This document shows positions 44,401 to 52,357 of a stretch of 64,000 nt of DNA, in pieces. The translations under genes were made by a program, and so were the position numbers. The notes below the pieces were generated by a model. The model ran no database searches. It was given only the letters and a program-made list of their open reading frames with translations, and was not told the origin of the DNA. The first letter of the stretch is position 1; every line of letters begins with the position of its first letter. The DNA is from an uncultured Bacilli bacterium (GTDB lineage Bacteria > Bacillota_I > Bacilli_A > RF39 > UBA660): NCBI GenBank assembly GCA_910588195.1, contig CAJUPN010000005.1, forward strand, positions 1 through 64,000. The letters run 5' to 3'.

Positions 44401-46307
44401 AGCAAGCGAAATATGTAAAAATAAACTGTCCTGCAGTATGGGAACATGGTCTTGAAGCATACTTTTCAATATCTATAATAAATTTATATGAAAATCCTTC
44501 AGCTAGTGAGGTTCCTACAGCAGAGGTAAGTTATAATATTGTAAATGCAACTAATAAGGATGTTGTTGCAGAATTAGTTGATGAAAATAGACCTATAACT
44601 GTGACAAATAATGGTGGATCTAAAACATATACATTTAGAGAGAATGGCACATTTACATTTGAATTTGTTGATGGTGAAGGTAGACAGGGAAGTGCTACAG
44701 CGACAGTTGATTGGATAGATAAAAGAGTTCCAAATATAAATGTAACTTATAATACTACTGAGTTAACTAATGAAGAAGTTGTAGCAACGATTAGTTTTGA
44801 TAAAGAAGTTACAATACTTTCAACAAATGTTCCAATTGTAGAAAATCCAGTAGATAAAAGTAAAACTATTACATTCTTAGAAAATGCTTCTTATATTATT
44901 GAAGTGGTTGATTCTGTAGGTAATATTGGAATTCATAATGTTACAGTTGATTGGATTGATAAAACATCACCAACAGCTGAAATAGAATATAGTACAAAGA
45001 ATATTACAGATGGAGTTGTAACTGCTACATTAAATCCAAGTGAAGATGTCACTATTACTAATAATGATGGAAGTCCAACTTATACATTCAATGAAAACGG
45101 AACATTTACATTTGAATTTGTTGATAAAGCAGGAAATGAAGGAACAGCTTTAGCTATGGTTACATGGATTACTAAAGTTCCTCAATATGATATTAGTTAT
45201 TCGACGAAAGAGTTAACTAATAAAGATGTAACAGTTGTTCTAACTCTTGAAAGTGGTTATATTTTAGTTAATAATGATGGTAATAACACTTATACATTTA
45301 CAGACAATGGTACATTTGAGTTTGAGTATATTGATGCCAATAGCAATTTAGGTAAGATACCTGTTACAGTTGATTGGATAGATAAAACTCCACCAACAGC
45401 TGAATTGAAATATGATATACAAGAAGATAAAGTTATTGTAACAATTATAAATCCAAGTGAAGAGATTACATTTGCTGATGGAAATGGTGTTTATGAATTT
45501 ACTAAAAATGGTACATATGAATTAATTATATATGATAAGATTGGAAATAGAGGTGTTTTGTTAGTTAAGATCGATTCATTTAAAGCTCCAAGTGAAGTAA
45601 TTCCCGATCCAGAGCCAACTCCAGATCCAGAACCAAATCCGAATCCAGAGGAACCAACAAAGCCTACTAATCCTATTGTAACTACAACAAAACCAGTTAC
45701 AAATAATGACAAAACTACAAAACCAGTAGTAAATAATTCTACCAAACCAGTTAGTACAACTAAACCAAATTCTAATGAAATTGTAACAACTAAAAAACCT
45801 ACTACAGAAGATAAAGATGATTTAAATTATAAAAAGTATTCTTCAAATGGAGTAGAGTTAGAAATTCCAAATAAAATAGTTGATGATAATACATCATTAG
45901 TTACTGGTTCTTTTGAAGTAACAAATGAATTAAAAGATAAACTTGGTAATGCTAGTGAGTATTTTGATTTATATATAGCAGATGAAAATTCTAAAAAAGT
46001 TTTATTACCAATCGATTATGCATTTAAAATTAGTATTAAACTAAATAGTAACAAAGAGTTTGTTAATGTTTATGCGGTAATAGATGGTGAGTTAGAGGCA
46101 GTAGAATATGAAAAAGCTAATGGAAAGATTTTAATTAAATCTAATCGTTTAGGGAAGTATGTTGTTTCATATAATAAAAATGAGAATACTGTTACTAAAG
46201 ATGATAAAACTGAATCAAATCAAAAAACATTTGTTATATTAGGAATAGCAGCTTTAACAATTATTTTGTTTGGTGTTATTGTATACTTTATTAAATTTAA
46301 AAAATAA
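41487..46307 (+). CDS. Giant cell-surface protein with NPCBM, transglutaminase-like, F5/8C and Ig-like domains
   Basis: A 1606-residue protein with a signal peptide (about 1-30). An NPCBM-type carbohydrate-binding domain (about 48-195) comes first. A helical region follows whose core looks like a transglutaminase fold, with Cys462 in EEGAVCGGLSKTAANLYG and His488 in GQPGHAAYVYL. Then come a TPR-like helical part (about 545-670), an F5/8 type C domain (about 852-1000) and four to five Ig-like repeats ending in VDWIDK (about 1008-1370). After a Pro/Thr-rich wall-spanning linker (about 1372-1445) there is a compact domain and a C-terminal membrane helix (about 1578-1600) with a KFKK tail; no LPXTG is seen. 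It probably binds or modifies host glycoproteins or glycans. Confidence 0.78.
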   Translation: MKNFFKSKKFCIGSLVLLIYVMVNFFVNQTHAELSSDVLIDRGNVSEQVLYLSDITYRKAQVGWGNISFDKTQSNTSLILRFNNSSTVFNKGIWAHATSTIEYDISGYKDYAYFSTYYGLNTTAGGNGNGVKFYVYTSKDGSSWDLRSPENPDPLKGVDNALYLKIDIRDANYIRLYAHDNGSNASDHAVWADAKLVKEGYSDNAMIPVEDFDAYIKSRYTSGAIKDDLKLILLQRTFIRNVGQYQLREFLDSDPKNKEVVEWLLYNEEVLRLWTIGGKPNGTYARSLQVLSDLYHTYKDDLTNENLTSLGNKYKDIYLKMMLSLSLTHSTNVGLWIGGNQFSSAVVRYQIYKDMHMNGQLDTAMFESYTIDEMRGVMITNIDDEEILWLHDYSKKFSTAAERFNPYKYIRYTLSYSYYRPQYYSQENYAKWDQKYNLSKYNITYKSGKPKLWIVFEEGAVCGGLSKTAANLYGVWGYPARVVGQPGHAAYVYLYNAGGGKFAWQLANSAAATGWADTGGSATNGWGTRYATNSGGIQSGSYLLLAQEAQNEYDKYERSQLIMLLEDVYKNDKKKLERIYRDALEEEIINLDAWIGLVNLYITDDSKSDEDLVELATEIAEVYTYHPLPMYDLTRRIASKISSPGYKSRLIMLQDETLRKATKATSKDTIYYKEVPVIANAILGVYDSKVATFSFDGSNAGKIVLSRQLQSAQVAWKYSIDDGNTWKDVFEHSVQLTKEEIESLSPEKDIKIHITGLPMTDANIYTIDILKGVFPSGVVSIDDLENKVKGANSTMEWSLDPNGGEWNSFADTNPTFRGDVRVYIRKLATGVYTITDPVYFTFTKNVSSDTNRYIPRAGLKVVSVSGTSAGNMNNILDGNLNTAWHGPKANFMTGGTYKASHVIIELDKPRYVSEVDYQPNPSALANGKYPAGKAKSLEIYVSMDGVNWELAGKNTNLANNSNLKKITLDEAKQAKYVKINCPAVWEHGLEAYFSISIINLYENPSASEVPTAEVSYNIVNATNKDVVAELVDENRPITVTNNGGSKTYTFRENGTFTFEFVDGEGRQGSATATVDWIDKRVPNINVTYNTTELTNEEVVATISFDKEVTILSTNVPIVENPVDKSKTITFLENASYIIEVVDSVGNIGIHNVTVDWIDKTSPTAEIEYSTKNITDGVVTATLNPSEDVTITNNDGSPTYTFNENGTFTFEFVDKAGNEGTALAMVTWITKVPQYDISYSTKELTNKDVTVVLTLESGYILVNNDGNNTYTFTDNGTFEFEYIDANSNLGKIPVTVDWIDKTPPTAELKYDIQEDKVIVTIINPSEEITFADGNGVYEFTKNGTYELIIYDKIGNRGVLLVKIDSFKAPSEVIPDPEPTPDPEPNPNPEEPTKPTNPIVTTTKPVTNNDKTTKPVVNNSTKPVSTTKPNSNEIVTTKKPTTEDKDDLNYKKYSSNGVELEIPNKIVDDNTSLVTGSFEVTNELKDKLGNASEYFDLYIADENSKKVLLPIDYAFKISIKLNSNKEFVNVYAVIDGELEAVEYEKANGKILIKSNRLGKYVVSYNKNENTVTKDDKTESNQKTFVILGIAALTIILFGVIVYFIKFKK

Positions 46308-46314
46308 AAAATAT

Positions 46315-46349
46315 AAATGTTGAAAACAAGTTATTTTTCAACATTTTTT
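46315..46349 (+). terminator. Rho-independent terminator
   Basis: AAATGTTGAAAA pairs with TTTTTCAACATTT around an AT-rich loop, followed by T. Confidence 0.85.
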
Positions 46350-46457
46350 ATTTGTCTAAATTTAGTTAATTTAAAGTTATAGGATAATGTTGTTAATTAT
46401 ACTTTTTTTATAGTTTATTTTTTGTTATACTTAGAATAATGATGTGGAGTTTTTATT

Positions 46458-48200
46458 ATGGTAAGAGAGTATTATAAATTTATTAAAGATTATTTAACTT
46501 TAGCTGAACTAAAGTTTAGATACGTTTTAATTAATTTTATATCAGCTATTTTATATAAAGGACTTTCTCTTTTATTACCATTTGTAGGATCAATAATTAT
46601 AAAATATTTAACTTTAAATGATGTAAGAATGACATATATATCACTTGGGATATATTTAACTGTTTATATTTTTTATATTTTATCTTTATATTTAAATTAT
46701 CATATTTATGGCTTTAATATGAATTATTGTTATGATCATATGACAACGAAAGTTTTAAAAAAATTAGTAAGTGTTGATGATAATTTTACCAGAATTATAA
46801 GTAAGGGAAGACTAATGAATTCTATTAATTCAGATATTGTTGAAATTGGTGATATGTGTGATCAAATTGCTGAATTCTTTGTTGGTATTATTCAGATTAT
46901 TGCAGTTTTTATAATAATAGGCACTATTAATATATATCTATCAATTATATTTGTTATATTTTCTTTCTTTTATTTAACAATTCGTAATATGGCGGATAGA
47001 AAAGTTAATTATTTTCATAACAAGGTGAAAATACAGGAAGATCATTATACTAATCTTTTAACACAGATGGTTTCTGGATTACAGGAAATAAAAACATTTA
47101 ACATGCTTGATAAGTTAAAGTCAAAACTATTTATTATTCAAAAAAAGTTTTCTAAATTTTATGGTATAAAAAGAAAACATTATGCTATTCGTGATAATGA
47201 TGTTAAAGGTATAACATACGTGTTTAGGTTTGTATTATATTTGGTTTTAATATATTTAGTGTTTACTGAGAAAATAGATGTTAGTGTTTTAGTCTTAGTT
47301 ATTTCATATCATGAGTATTTAGTTACATATATTAATTGGTTAATAGAATCATCTTCTGCTATAAGAGAAACTAATACAGCTGTAAATCGTGTTAATGATA
47401 TTTTAAATTATAATTCAGAAGATATAATATTTGGCGAGATTGATACTAAAGATATTTATGGTGTAATAGAATTTAAAAATGTTAGCCTTACATTAAAAAA
47501 TAAAGAAGTGCTACATAATATCAATTTAAAAGTTGACCATAGTGAGGTTATCGCGATAGTTGGGGAAACTGGAAGTGGAAAAACAATGATTCTTAATTTA
47601 TTATTAAGACTTTATGAACCAACTAAGGGAAGAATAAAATTAGACAATACTGATATATTTGAATTTTCTAAAAAGAGTTATTCTAATCTTGTTTCGGTTG
47701 TTACACAAAAACCTTTTATCTTTAATATGAGTATTAGAAAGAATTTAAACTTTGTTGATAAAAATATTAGTAATCAAATAGAAGCTTGTAAAAAAGCTGG
47801 GATCCATGATTTTATTGAAACCTTACCAAATGGATATAATACTATTTTAAGAGAAAATGGTAGTAATATTTCTGGCGGACAAAAACAAATGATATCTATT
47901 GCTAGAACAATATTAACTGATGCAGAAATTTTACTTTTAGATGATATTACAACATCTTTAGATCCTGATACAGCTAAGTTAGTACCCGATCTTATAAAGA
48001 AGCTTAGACAAGACCATACTATCATAATGGTTACTAAGAAACCAGATTTAATGAGTGTTGCAGATCGTATTGTTGTACTTGAAAAAGGTAAAATAAATGC
48101 TGTTGGAACACATAAGGAACTTCTTAAAAGTAATCAGATATATCAAATGTTGCAATCAAGAAAGTCTCCAAGTAAGATAGGGGTGTTTGATAATGATTAA
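46458..48200 (+). CDS. ABC exporter subunit with degenerate ATP site
   Basis: A 580-residue half-transporter: a membrane domain (about 15-325) and an ATPase domain (about 340-575). Walker A GETGSGKT (about 369-376) and the signature SGGQ (472-475) are good. The catalytic Glu after Walker B is Asp (LLLDDITTS, Asp496), and the switch His is Lys (MVTKKPD, Lys527). This is the profile of the non-hydrolysing subunit in heterodimeric exporters. The next gene overlaps by 14 bases and has the complementary profile, so the two surely form one transporter. Cargo is unknown; the surface-protein gene just upstream is a possible link. Confidence 0.88.
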   Translation: MVREYYKFIKDYLTLAELKFRYVLINFISAILYKGLSLLLPFVGSIIIKYLTLNDVRMTYISLGIYLTVYIFYILSLYLNYHIYGFNMNYCYDHMTTKVLKKLVSVDDNFTRIISKGRLMNSINSDIVEIGDMCDQIAEFFVGIIQIIAVFIIIGTINIYLSIIFVIFSFFYLTIRNMADRKVNYFHNKVKIQEDHYTNLLTQMVSGLQEIKTFNMLDKLKSKLFIIQKKFSKFYGIKRKHYAIRDNDVKGITYVFRFVLYLVLIYLVFTEKIDVSVLVLVISYHEYLVTYINWLIESSSAIRETNTAVNRVNDILNYNSEDIIFGEIDTKDIYGVIEFKNVSLTLKNKEVLHNINLKVDHSEVIAIVGETGSGKTMILNLLLRLYEPTKGRIKLDNTDIFEFSKKSYSNLVSVVTQKPFIFNMSIRKNLNFVDKNISNQIEACKKAGIHDFIETLPNGYNTILRENGSNISGGQKQMISIARTILTDAEILLLDDITTSLDPDTAKLVPDLIKKLRQDHTIIMVTKKPDLMSVADRIVVLEKGKINAVGTHKELLKSNQIYQMLQSRKSPSKIGVFDND

Positions 48201-49899
48201 AAGATATTATATGATTATAAAAAAATATTTTGGTTTAGGGGCTAATAATAAAAAATTATTAATCCATTTATTTATTTCTTCATTTTTAAGAAGTGTTTCT
48301 CTTTTGGCTATACCATTTATGGCATCTTTAGTTATTAAATATGTTACGGCTATGGATTTAAGAATGTCTTTAGTTTCTACTTTTTTCTTTTTGTCAGTTT
48401 CTATAACTTATGTGTTATGTCATCATTATAATTATGTAGCTTATAGTAATAATGCTGCTTATGTACATAATAAACTGCAAGAACTAATTATGAATAGAGT
48501 TACATCCTATGATGAAAACTTTACTAAGAATATATCAGTTGCTTATATTATTAATACAGCTTTTAATGATGTTGGTCATGTTCAACAGATTGCTGATGAA
48601 ACATTTGATGCAATAAATGAGTTAATTGGTATGGCTATAGCAATTGTTGTTTTGGCATTAGTTAATATTTATGTTGGTCTTATTAGTTTAGTTTTATCTA
48701 TTATAACAATCTCTGTTCTTGGAAGAAATGCGAAAAAAAGAGACTTTTATTTGACTAACCAAAGAAGAGAACAAGATAATGTTTCAAGTTTAATGGGACA
48801 AGTATTAGATGGCAGTAAAGAAATTAAATCATTTAATATGACAAAAAACTTGGAAGATTATTTGGAAAAATACAAGTCTGTTAGAGAAAAAAATTATTTT
48901 AAGAAAAGAATTTATGATAATAATATTTCAGTTCTAGTACCAACAATACTTGGTTTTGGAAAAATATTTGTTTATGGAATTTTAATATATTTAATTTTAA
49001 ATGGGCACTTTGAAGTTTCTACTTTAATACTTGTTATAGGTTATTATGAAAATATTGAATCTAAGTATGAAAAATTTTATAGTTGTTTAAATAGTTTATC
49101 AAGTAATTCAATTAGAATAGATCGTGTACATAATATTTTAAATTATAAAAATAGAAATATGCTTGAATTTGGTGATAATGATAATGATTTTATTAAAGGG
49201 AAAATAGAATTTAAGAATGTTTCATTTATTTATGAGAAAATGACTGTTATGAAAAATGTTTCATTTAAAATTAAACCAAATTCTTTTACAGCAATAGTAG
49301 GTAAAAGTGGTTCTGGAAAGTCAACAATATTTAGACTTTTATTAAGACTTTATAAAGCTAATAGTGGAAGTATTTTATTAGATGATGAATCAATTTATGA
49401 TTATACTAAAGAAGTTTATTCTAGTAATGTTTCGATTGTAACTCAAAAGCCATTTATTTTTGATATGAGTATTAGAGAAAATTTAAATTTAGTTGATTCT
49501 AATCACGAGCATCAAATTGAGGCTTGTAAAAGAGCAGGTATTCATGATTATATAATGAGTCTAAAAGATGGGTATAATACTAAATTAGTTAGAGATGCTG
49601 AAAATATATCAAGTGGACAGAAACAACTTATAGCATTAGCTAGAACTTTATTATCTAAATCAGAAGTATTACTTTTTGATGAGGTAACATCAAGTTTGGA
49701 TATAAGTACAAGCAAGCAAGTTATGAAAATTCTTAAAGATTTAAAAAAAGATCACACTATTTTGATGATAACTCATAAGCCGACATTAATGAAAATGGCT
49801 GATGAAATAATAGTTATATCTAACGGCAAACTTGTTGGTAAAGGAACTCATAAAGATTTAATAGAAAATAATGATTATTATAAGGTTTTACAAAAATAG
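48187..49899 (+). CDS. ABC exporter subunit, catalytic partner
   Basis: A 570-residue half-transporter that overlaps the end of the upstream subunit gene. The membrane domain spans about 20-320 and the ATPase about 335-568. Walker A GKSGSGKS, catalytic Glu499 (LLFDEVTSS) and switch His530 (MITHKPT) are intact. The signature is SSGQ (475-478) instead of SGGQ. In a heterodimer the altered signature would face the degenerate site of the partner, while the good signature of the partner completes the active site here. It ends at a terminator. Confidence 0.88.
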   Translation: MIMIKRYYMIIKKYFGLGANNKKLLIHLFISSFLRSVSLLAIPFMASLVIKYVTAMDLRMSLVSTFFFLSVSITYVLCHHYNYVAYSNNAAYVHNKLQELIMNRVTSYDENFTKNISVAYIINTAFNDVGHVQQIADETFDAINELIGMAIAIVVLALVNIYVGLISLVLSIITISVLGRNAKKRDFYLTNQRREQDNVSSLMGQVLDGSKEIKSFNMTKNLEDYLEKYKSVREKNYFKKRIYDNNISVLVPTILGFGKIFVYGILIYLILNGHFEVSTLILVIGYYENIESKYEKFYSCLNSLSSNSIRIDRVHNILNYKNRNMLEFGDNDNDFIKGKIEFKNVSFIYEKMTVMKNVSFKIKPNSFTAIVGKSGSGKSTIFRLLLRLYKANSGSILLDDESIYDYTKEVYSSNVSIVTQKPFIFDMSIRENLNLVDSNHEHQIEACKRAGIHDYIMSLKDGYNTKLVRDAENISSGQKQLIALARTLLSKSEVLLFDEVTSSLDISTSKQVMKILKDLKKDHTILMITHKPTLMKMADEIIVISNGKLVGKGTHKDLIENNDYYKVLQK

Positions 49900-49924
49900 A
49901 AAATTTGTGTTTTCTATTTTTTAA
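49895..49924 (+). terminator. Rho-independent terminator
   Basis: AAATAGAAAA pairs with TTTTCTATTT around TTTGT, followed by T. Confidence 0.85.
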
Positions 49925-49980
49925 TTTGCTAAAATTATTAAAGTATTATATAATACATACCCATGAGAAGGGGATTTGAT

Positions 49981-50982
49981 ATGACAAAGAAATTAGATAA
50001 ATTAAAAGAGTGGGAAGAGCAAATTTCTGCATTTCCAGAACTTAGTATTGAAGAAGCTAGAGCTTTATATATAAAAGCTATGGATATGAAAGATGAAAGA
50101 GAAAAAAAGGACTTAGTGGATAAAGTAATCCAAGGTACTTTATATGTTGTTTTTAACTTTATAAAACGTAATAGATTAAATTATATAAAGAGTTCTTCTT
50201 TTGATTTGGAAGATTTAATTAATAGTTGTTTTGAATTATGGGTAAAAGAGATACAAAGTGGTGCACTACTTAAAGAAAAGTTTTTTTCTCATATTATTGA
50301 TTATTCTTTTTGCTCTAATTTAGCATCAATGTTAAATGAAACAGATTTAGGGACTGTAGATTTAACTTTATTTAATTCAGAAGATTTTATAAATGCTTTT
50401 TATGATTACGTTAATTACCATAAAGAAAGTGGTAGTGTAAGTTTTTTTGAATTTTGTAAATTTATTTCTAGATTTTCTGGCAAGCAAGATGAAAATTTTT
50501 ATTCATGTCAATGGAGAAGAATTAATGATTTAGCCTTTTCTGATTCTGATTTTGCTCAACAAACTTATGAATTATTTGAAAATATTATAGATGCAATAAA
50601 AGATGAAAATGATGATATTAACATTACTAAAACTAAAATTGATAAATTTAAGCACTTGTTAATTGATGTGGGACTTAACGGTTTTAGAGTTAATATTGAT
50701 AATGTTTATGAAACTGATTTTTCAGATGGGTTAGTTTATTCTACTTTAATGAAAGAATTTGTTGATACAGTTTTCTCTTCAACAGGATTAGATGATAGAA
50801 AAAAAGATATAATGTATAGACATCTTGGTTTTAATGGACATAGAGAAGATTTTAAAAGTGTAGCTAGTTCTTATAATGTTACTGAGGCAAGAGCACGTCA
50901 GCTTTATAATAAAGCAATTAAGAGCTTAAGAGGTAATCCAGCAGTATTAAAATATCGTAAGGATCTTTATAAACAACGATAA
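49981..50982 (+). CDS. Divergent sigma-70-like protein
   Basis: A 333-residue protein. The N-terminus (about 17-90) looks like sigma region 1.2/2 (LSIEEARALYIKAMD, then SSFDLEDLINSCFELW). The C-terminus (about 265-325) resembles region 4: DDRKKDIMYRHLGFNG, then FKSVASSYNVTEARARQLYNKAIKSLRG, a helix-turn-helix. The middle 150 residues do not look like region 3. It could be an alternative sigma factor or a sigma-derived regulator. The ATG at 49981 follows AGGGGA. The housekeeping sigma is not in the window. Confidence 0.6.
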   Translation: MTKKLDKLKEWEEQISAFPELSIEEARALYIKAMDMKDEREKKDLVDKVIQGTLYVVFNFIKRNRLNYIKSSSFDLEDLINSCFELWVKEIQSGALLKEKFFSHIIDYSFCSNLASMLNETDLGTVDLTLFNSEDFINAFYDYVNYHKESGSVSFFEFCKFISRFSGKQDENFYSCQWRRINDLAFSDSDFAQQTYELFENIIDAIKDENDDINITKTKIDKFKHLLIDVGLNGFRVNIDNVYETDFSDGLVYSTLMKEFVDTVFSSTGLDDRKKDIMYRHLGFNGHREDFKSVASSYNVTEARARQLYNKAIKSLRGNPAVLKYRKDLYKQR

Positions 50983-51077
50983 TAATTTATGCTAAAGTTA
51001 TTTGTTTTTTATTTAAGATATTTGTAATATTATTGCGTAAAAGTTTAGAGATAAAAATAAATTTCTAGGAGATATTT

Positions 51078-52151
51078 ATGGGGAAAGTATATAGTATTAA
51101 TATTGATAAATTTAAAAACAATCAAATAATTCAGGATTTAATGAATAACAAAGAATTGTTTTTTGATTTAAGTGATGAAAAAAAATATGATTATGAAACA
51201 TTAAATAGTATATTTATATTATTTGAATATGATTTGGTTTTTTTAAAAAGAGTTTATGAGGATATCGAAAAAAATGTTGATGAATATTGGATTATTGAAT
51301 TTTCTTTACGTATGATTAAATTATTAGAACAAAAAAATGAAATTGTAGTTAATATAAAAAAATATATACCAAATGCATCGAACTCGATTTTAGATACTGA
51401 TGGTGAACTTACTTTGTTTACGATAAAATTATTTTTACTTGCAAAAACTGATGAAATTTCAAATAAAATTTCTACTTTTGTAAATTTAGAAAAAAATTCA
51501 AATTATGGTTTAGGATTTGTAGTAATAGAAGACCAGTTTTATTTTAGTGAGATTATTATGAATTATTTTGCAGATAGATTTATTACTCAAATTTTTTTGA
51601 AATTAAATATTGAAAAATTTTTGCACGAAAGTTATGAAAGTTATGAGGCTTTTAAAAGTGTGAATCCTGATTTAAATTTATTTATTACAGAATTTATTTC
51701 TTTACAAGATATTGCTTTAGGAGGTTATATTAAAAATCATCCAGAACTATTACAAGAACTACAATGTGTTTTCAATTATGTTGAACAGCATTGGAATAAT
51801 TATATTCTTTTTGAAAGAAATGCAATTTTAGAGGATTTAGCAGGAGAAATATTTGATTATTTTTCTAAAAATAAATATAAATATGAGAACGTAGAGACTT
51901 TAAGAAACATGATTTATTATGCATGTTATAATAATGGTATTTTAGATGAAATTTTTATTTATATATATGGAGCTGATAAAGAATACCTTGAAATAATAAG
52001 AAAAATGTGTGTTGAATTTAAGGAATCAGAGAGCTCTATTGAGGACACAGTAGATTATTTATATTTTAATAAAATTATAAAGGAAAGTCTAAATAAGATT
52101 GCAGATTGTGGTTTTAGAGCTGAAAGAAAAAAGAAAAATCTAACAGTTTAA
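51078..52151 (+). CDS. Unknown protein (357 residues)
   Basis: I do not recognise this protein. It is soluble, almost entirely helical, acidic and rich in Ile, Phe, Tyr and Asn, with no signal peptide and no cysteine pattern suggesting metal. The last 15 residues are basic (RAERKKKNLTV). CTAGGAG precedes the ATG. It follows the sigma-like gene by about 95 bases and ends at a strong terminator. Confidence 0.55.
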   Translation: MGKVYSINIDKFKNNQIIQDLMNNKELFFDLSDEKKYDYETLNSIFILFEYDLVFLKRVYEDIEKNVDEYWIIEFSLRMIKLLEQKNEIVVNIKKYIPNASNSILDTDGELTLFTIKLFLLAKTDEISNKISTFVNLEKNSNYGLGFVVIEDQFYFSEIIMNYFADRFITQIFLKLNIEKFLHESYESYEAFKSVNPDLNLFITEFISLQDIALGGYIKNHPELLQELQCVFNYVEQHWNNYILFERNAILEDLAGEIFDYFSKNKYKYENVETLRNMIYYACYNNGILDEIFIYIYGADKEYLEIIRKMCVEFKESESSIEDTVDYLYFNKIIKESLNKIADCGFRAERKKKNLTV

Positions 52152-52168
52152 AAAAATATATGAAAATA

Positions 52169-52203
52169 AAGTTGATAACTTGTGTGTTATCAACCTTTTT
52201 ATA
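52169..52203 (+). terminator. Rho-independent terminator
   Basis: AGTTGATAAC pairs with GTTATCAACC around TTGTGT, followed by five T. Confidence 0.9.
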
Positions 52204-52357
52204 TATTTAGTTTATTTGTTCATTTTATAAAGCTTTCATACCGTTCATGTTATTTTAATAGAAGTTATATGTTTTATATGGATATTATATTTATGACAAT
52301 TGTTGTTTGTTTTTGATATAATTAAGTTGATTGATTTAAATAGAGTTGGTGAAAGTA

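Noticed and set aside
45491..45745. Minus-strand frame, Gly/Ser/Val-rich
   Set aside because: It is the complement of the Pro/Thr-rich linker of the large surface protein and lacks a ribosome binding site.
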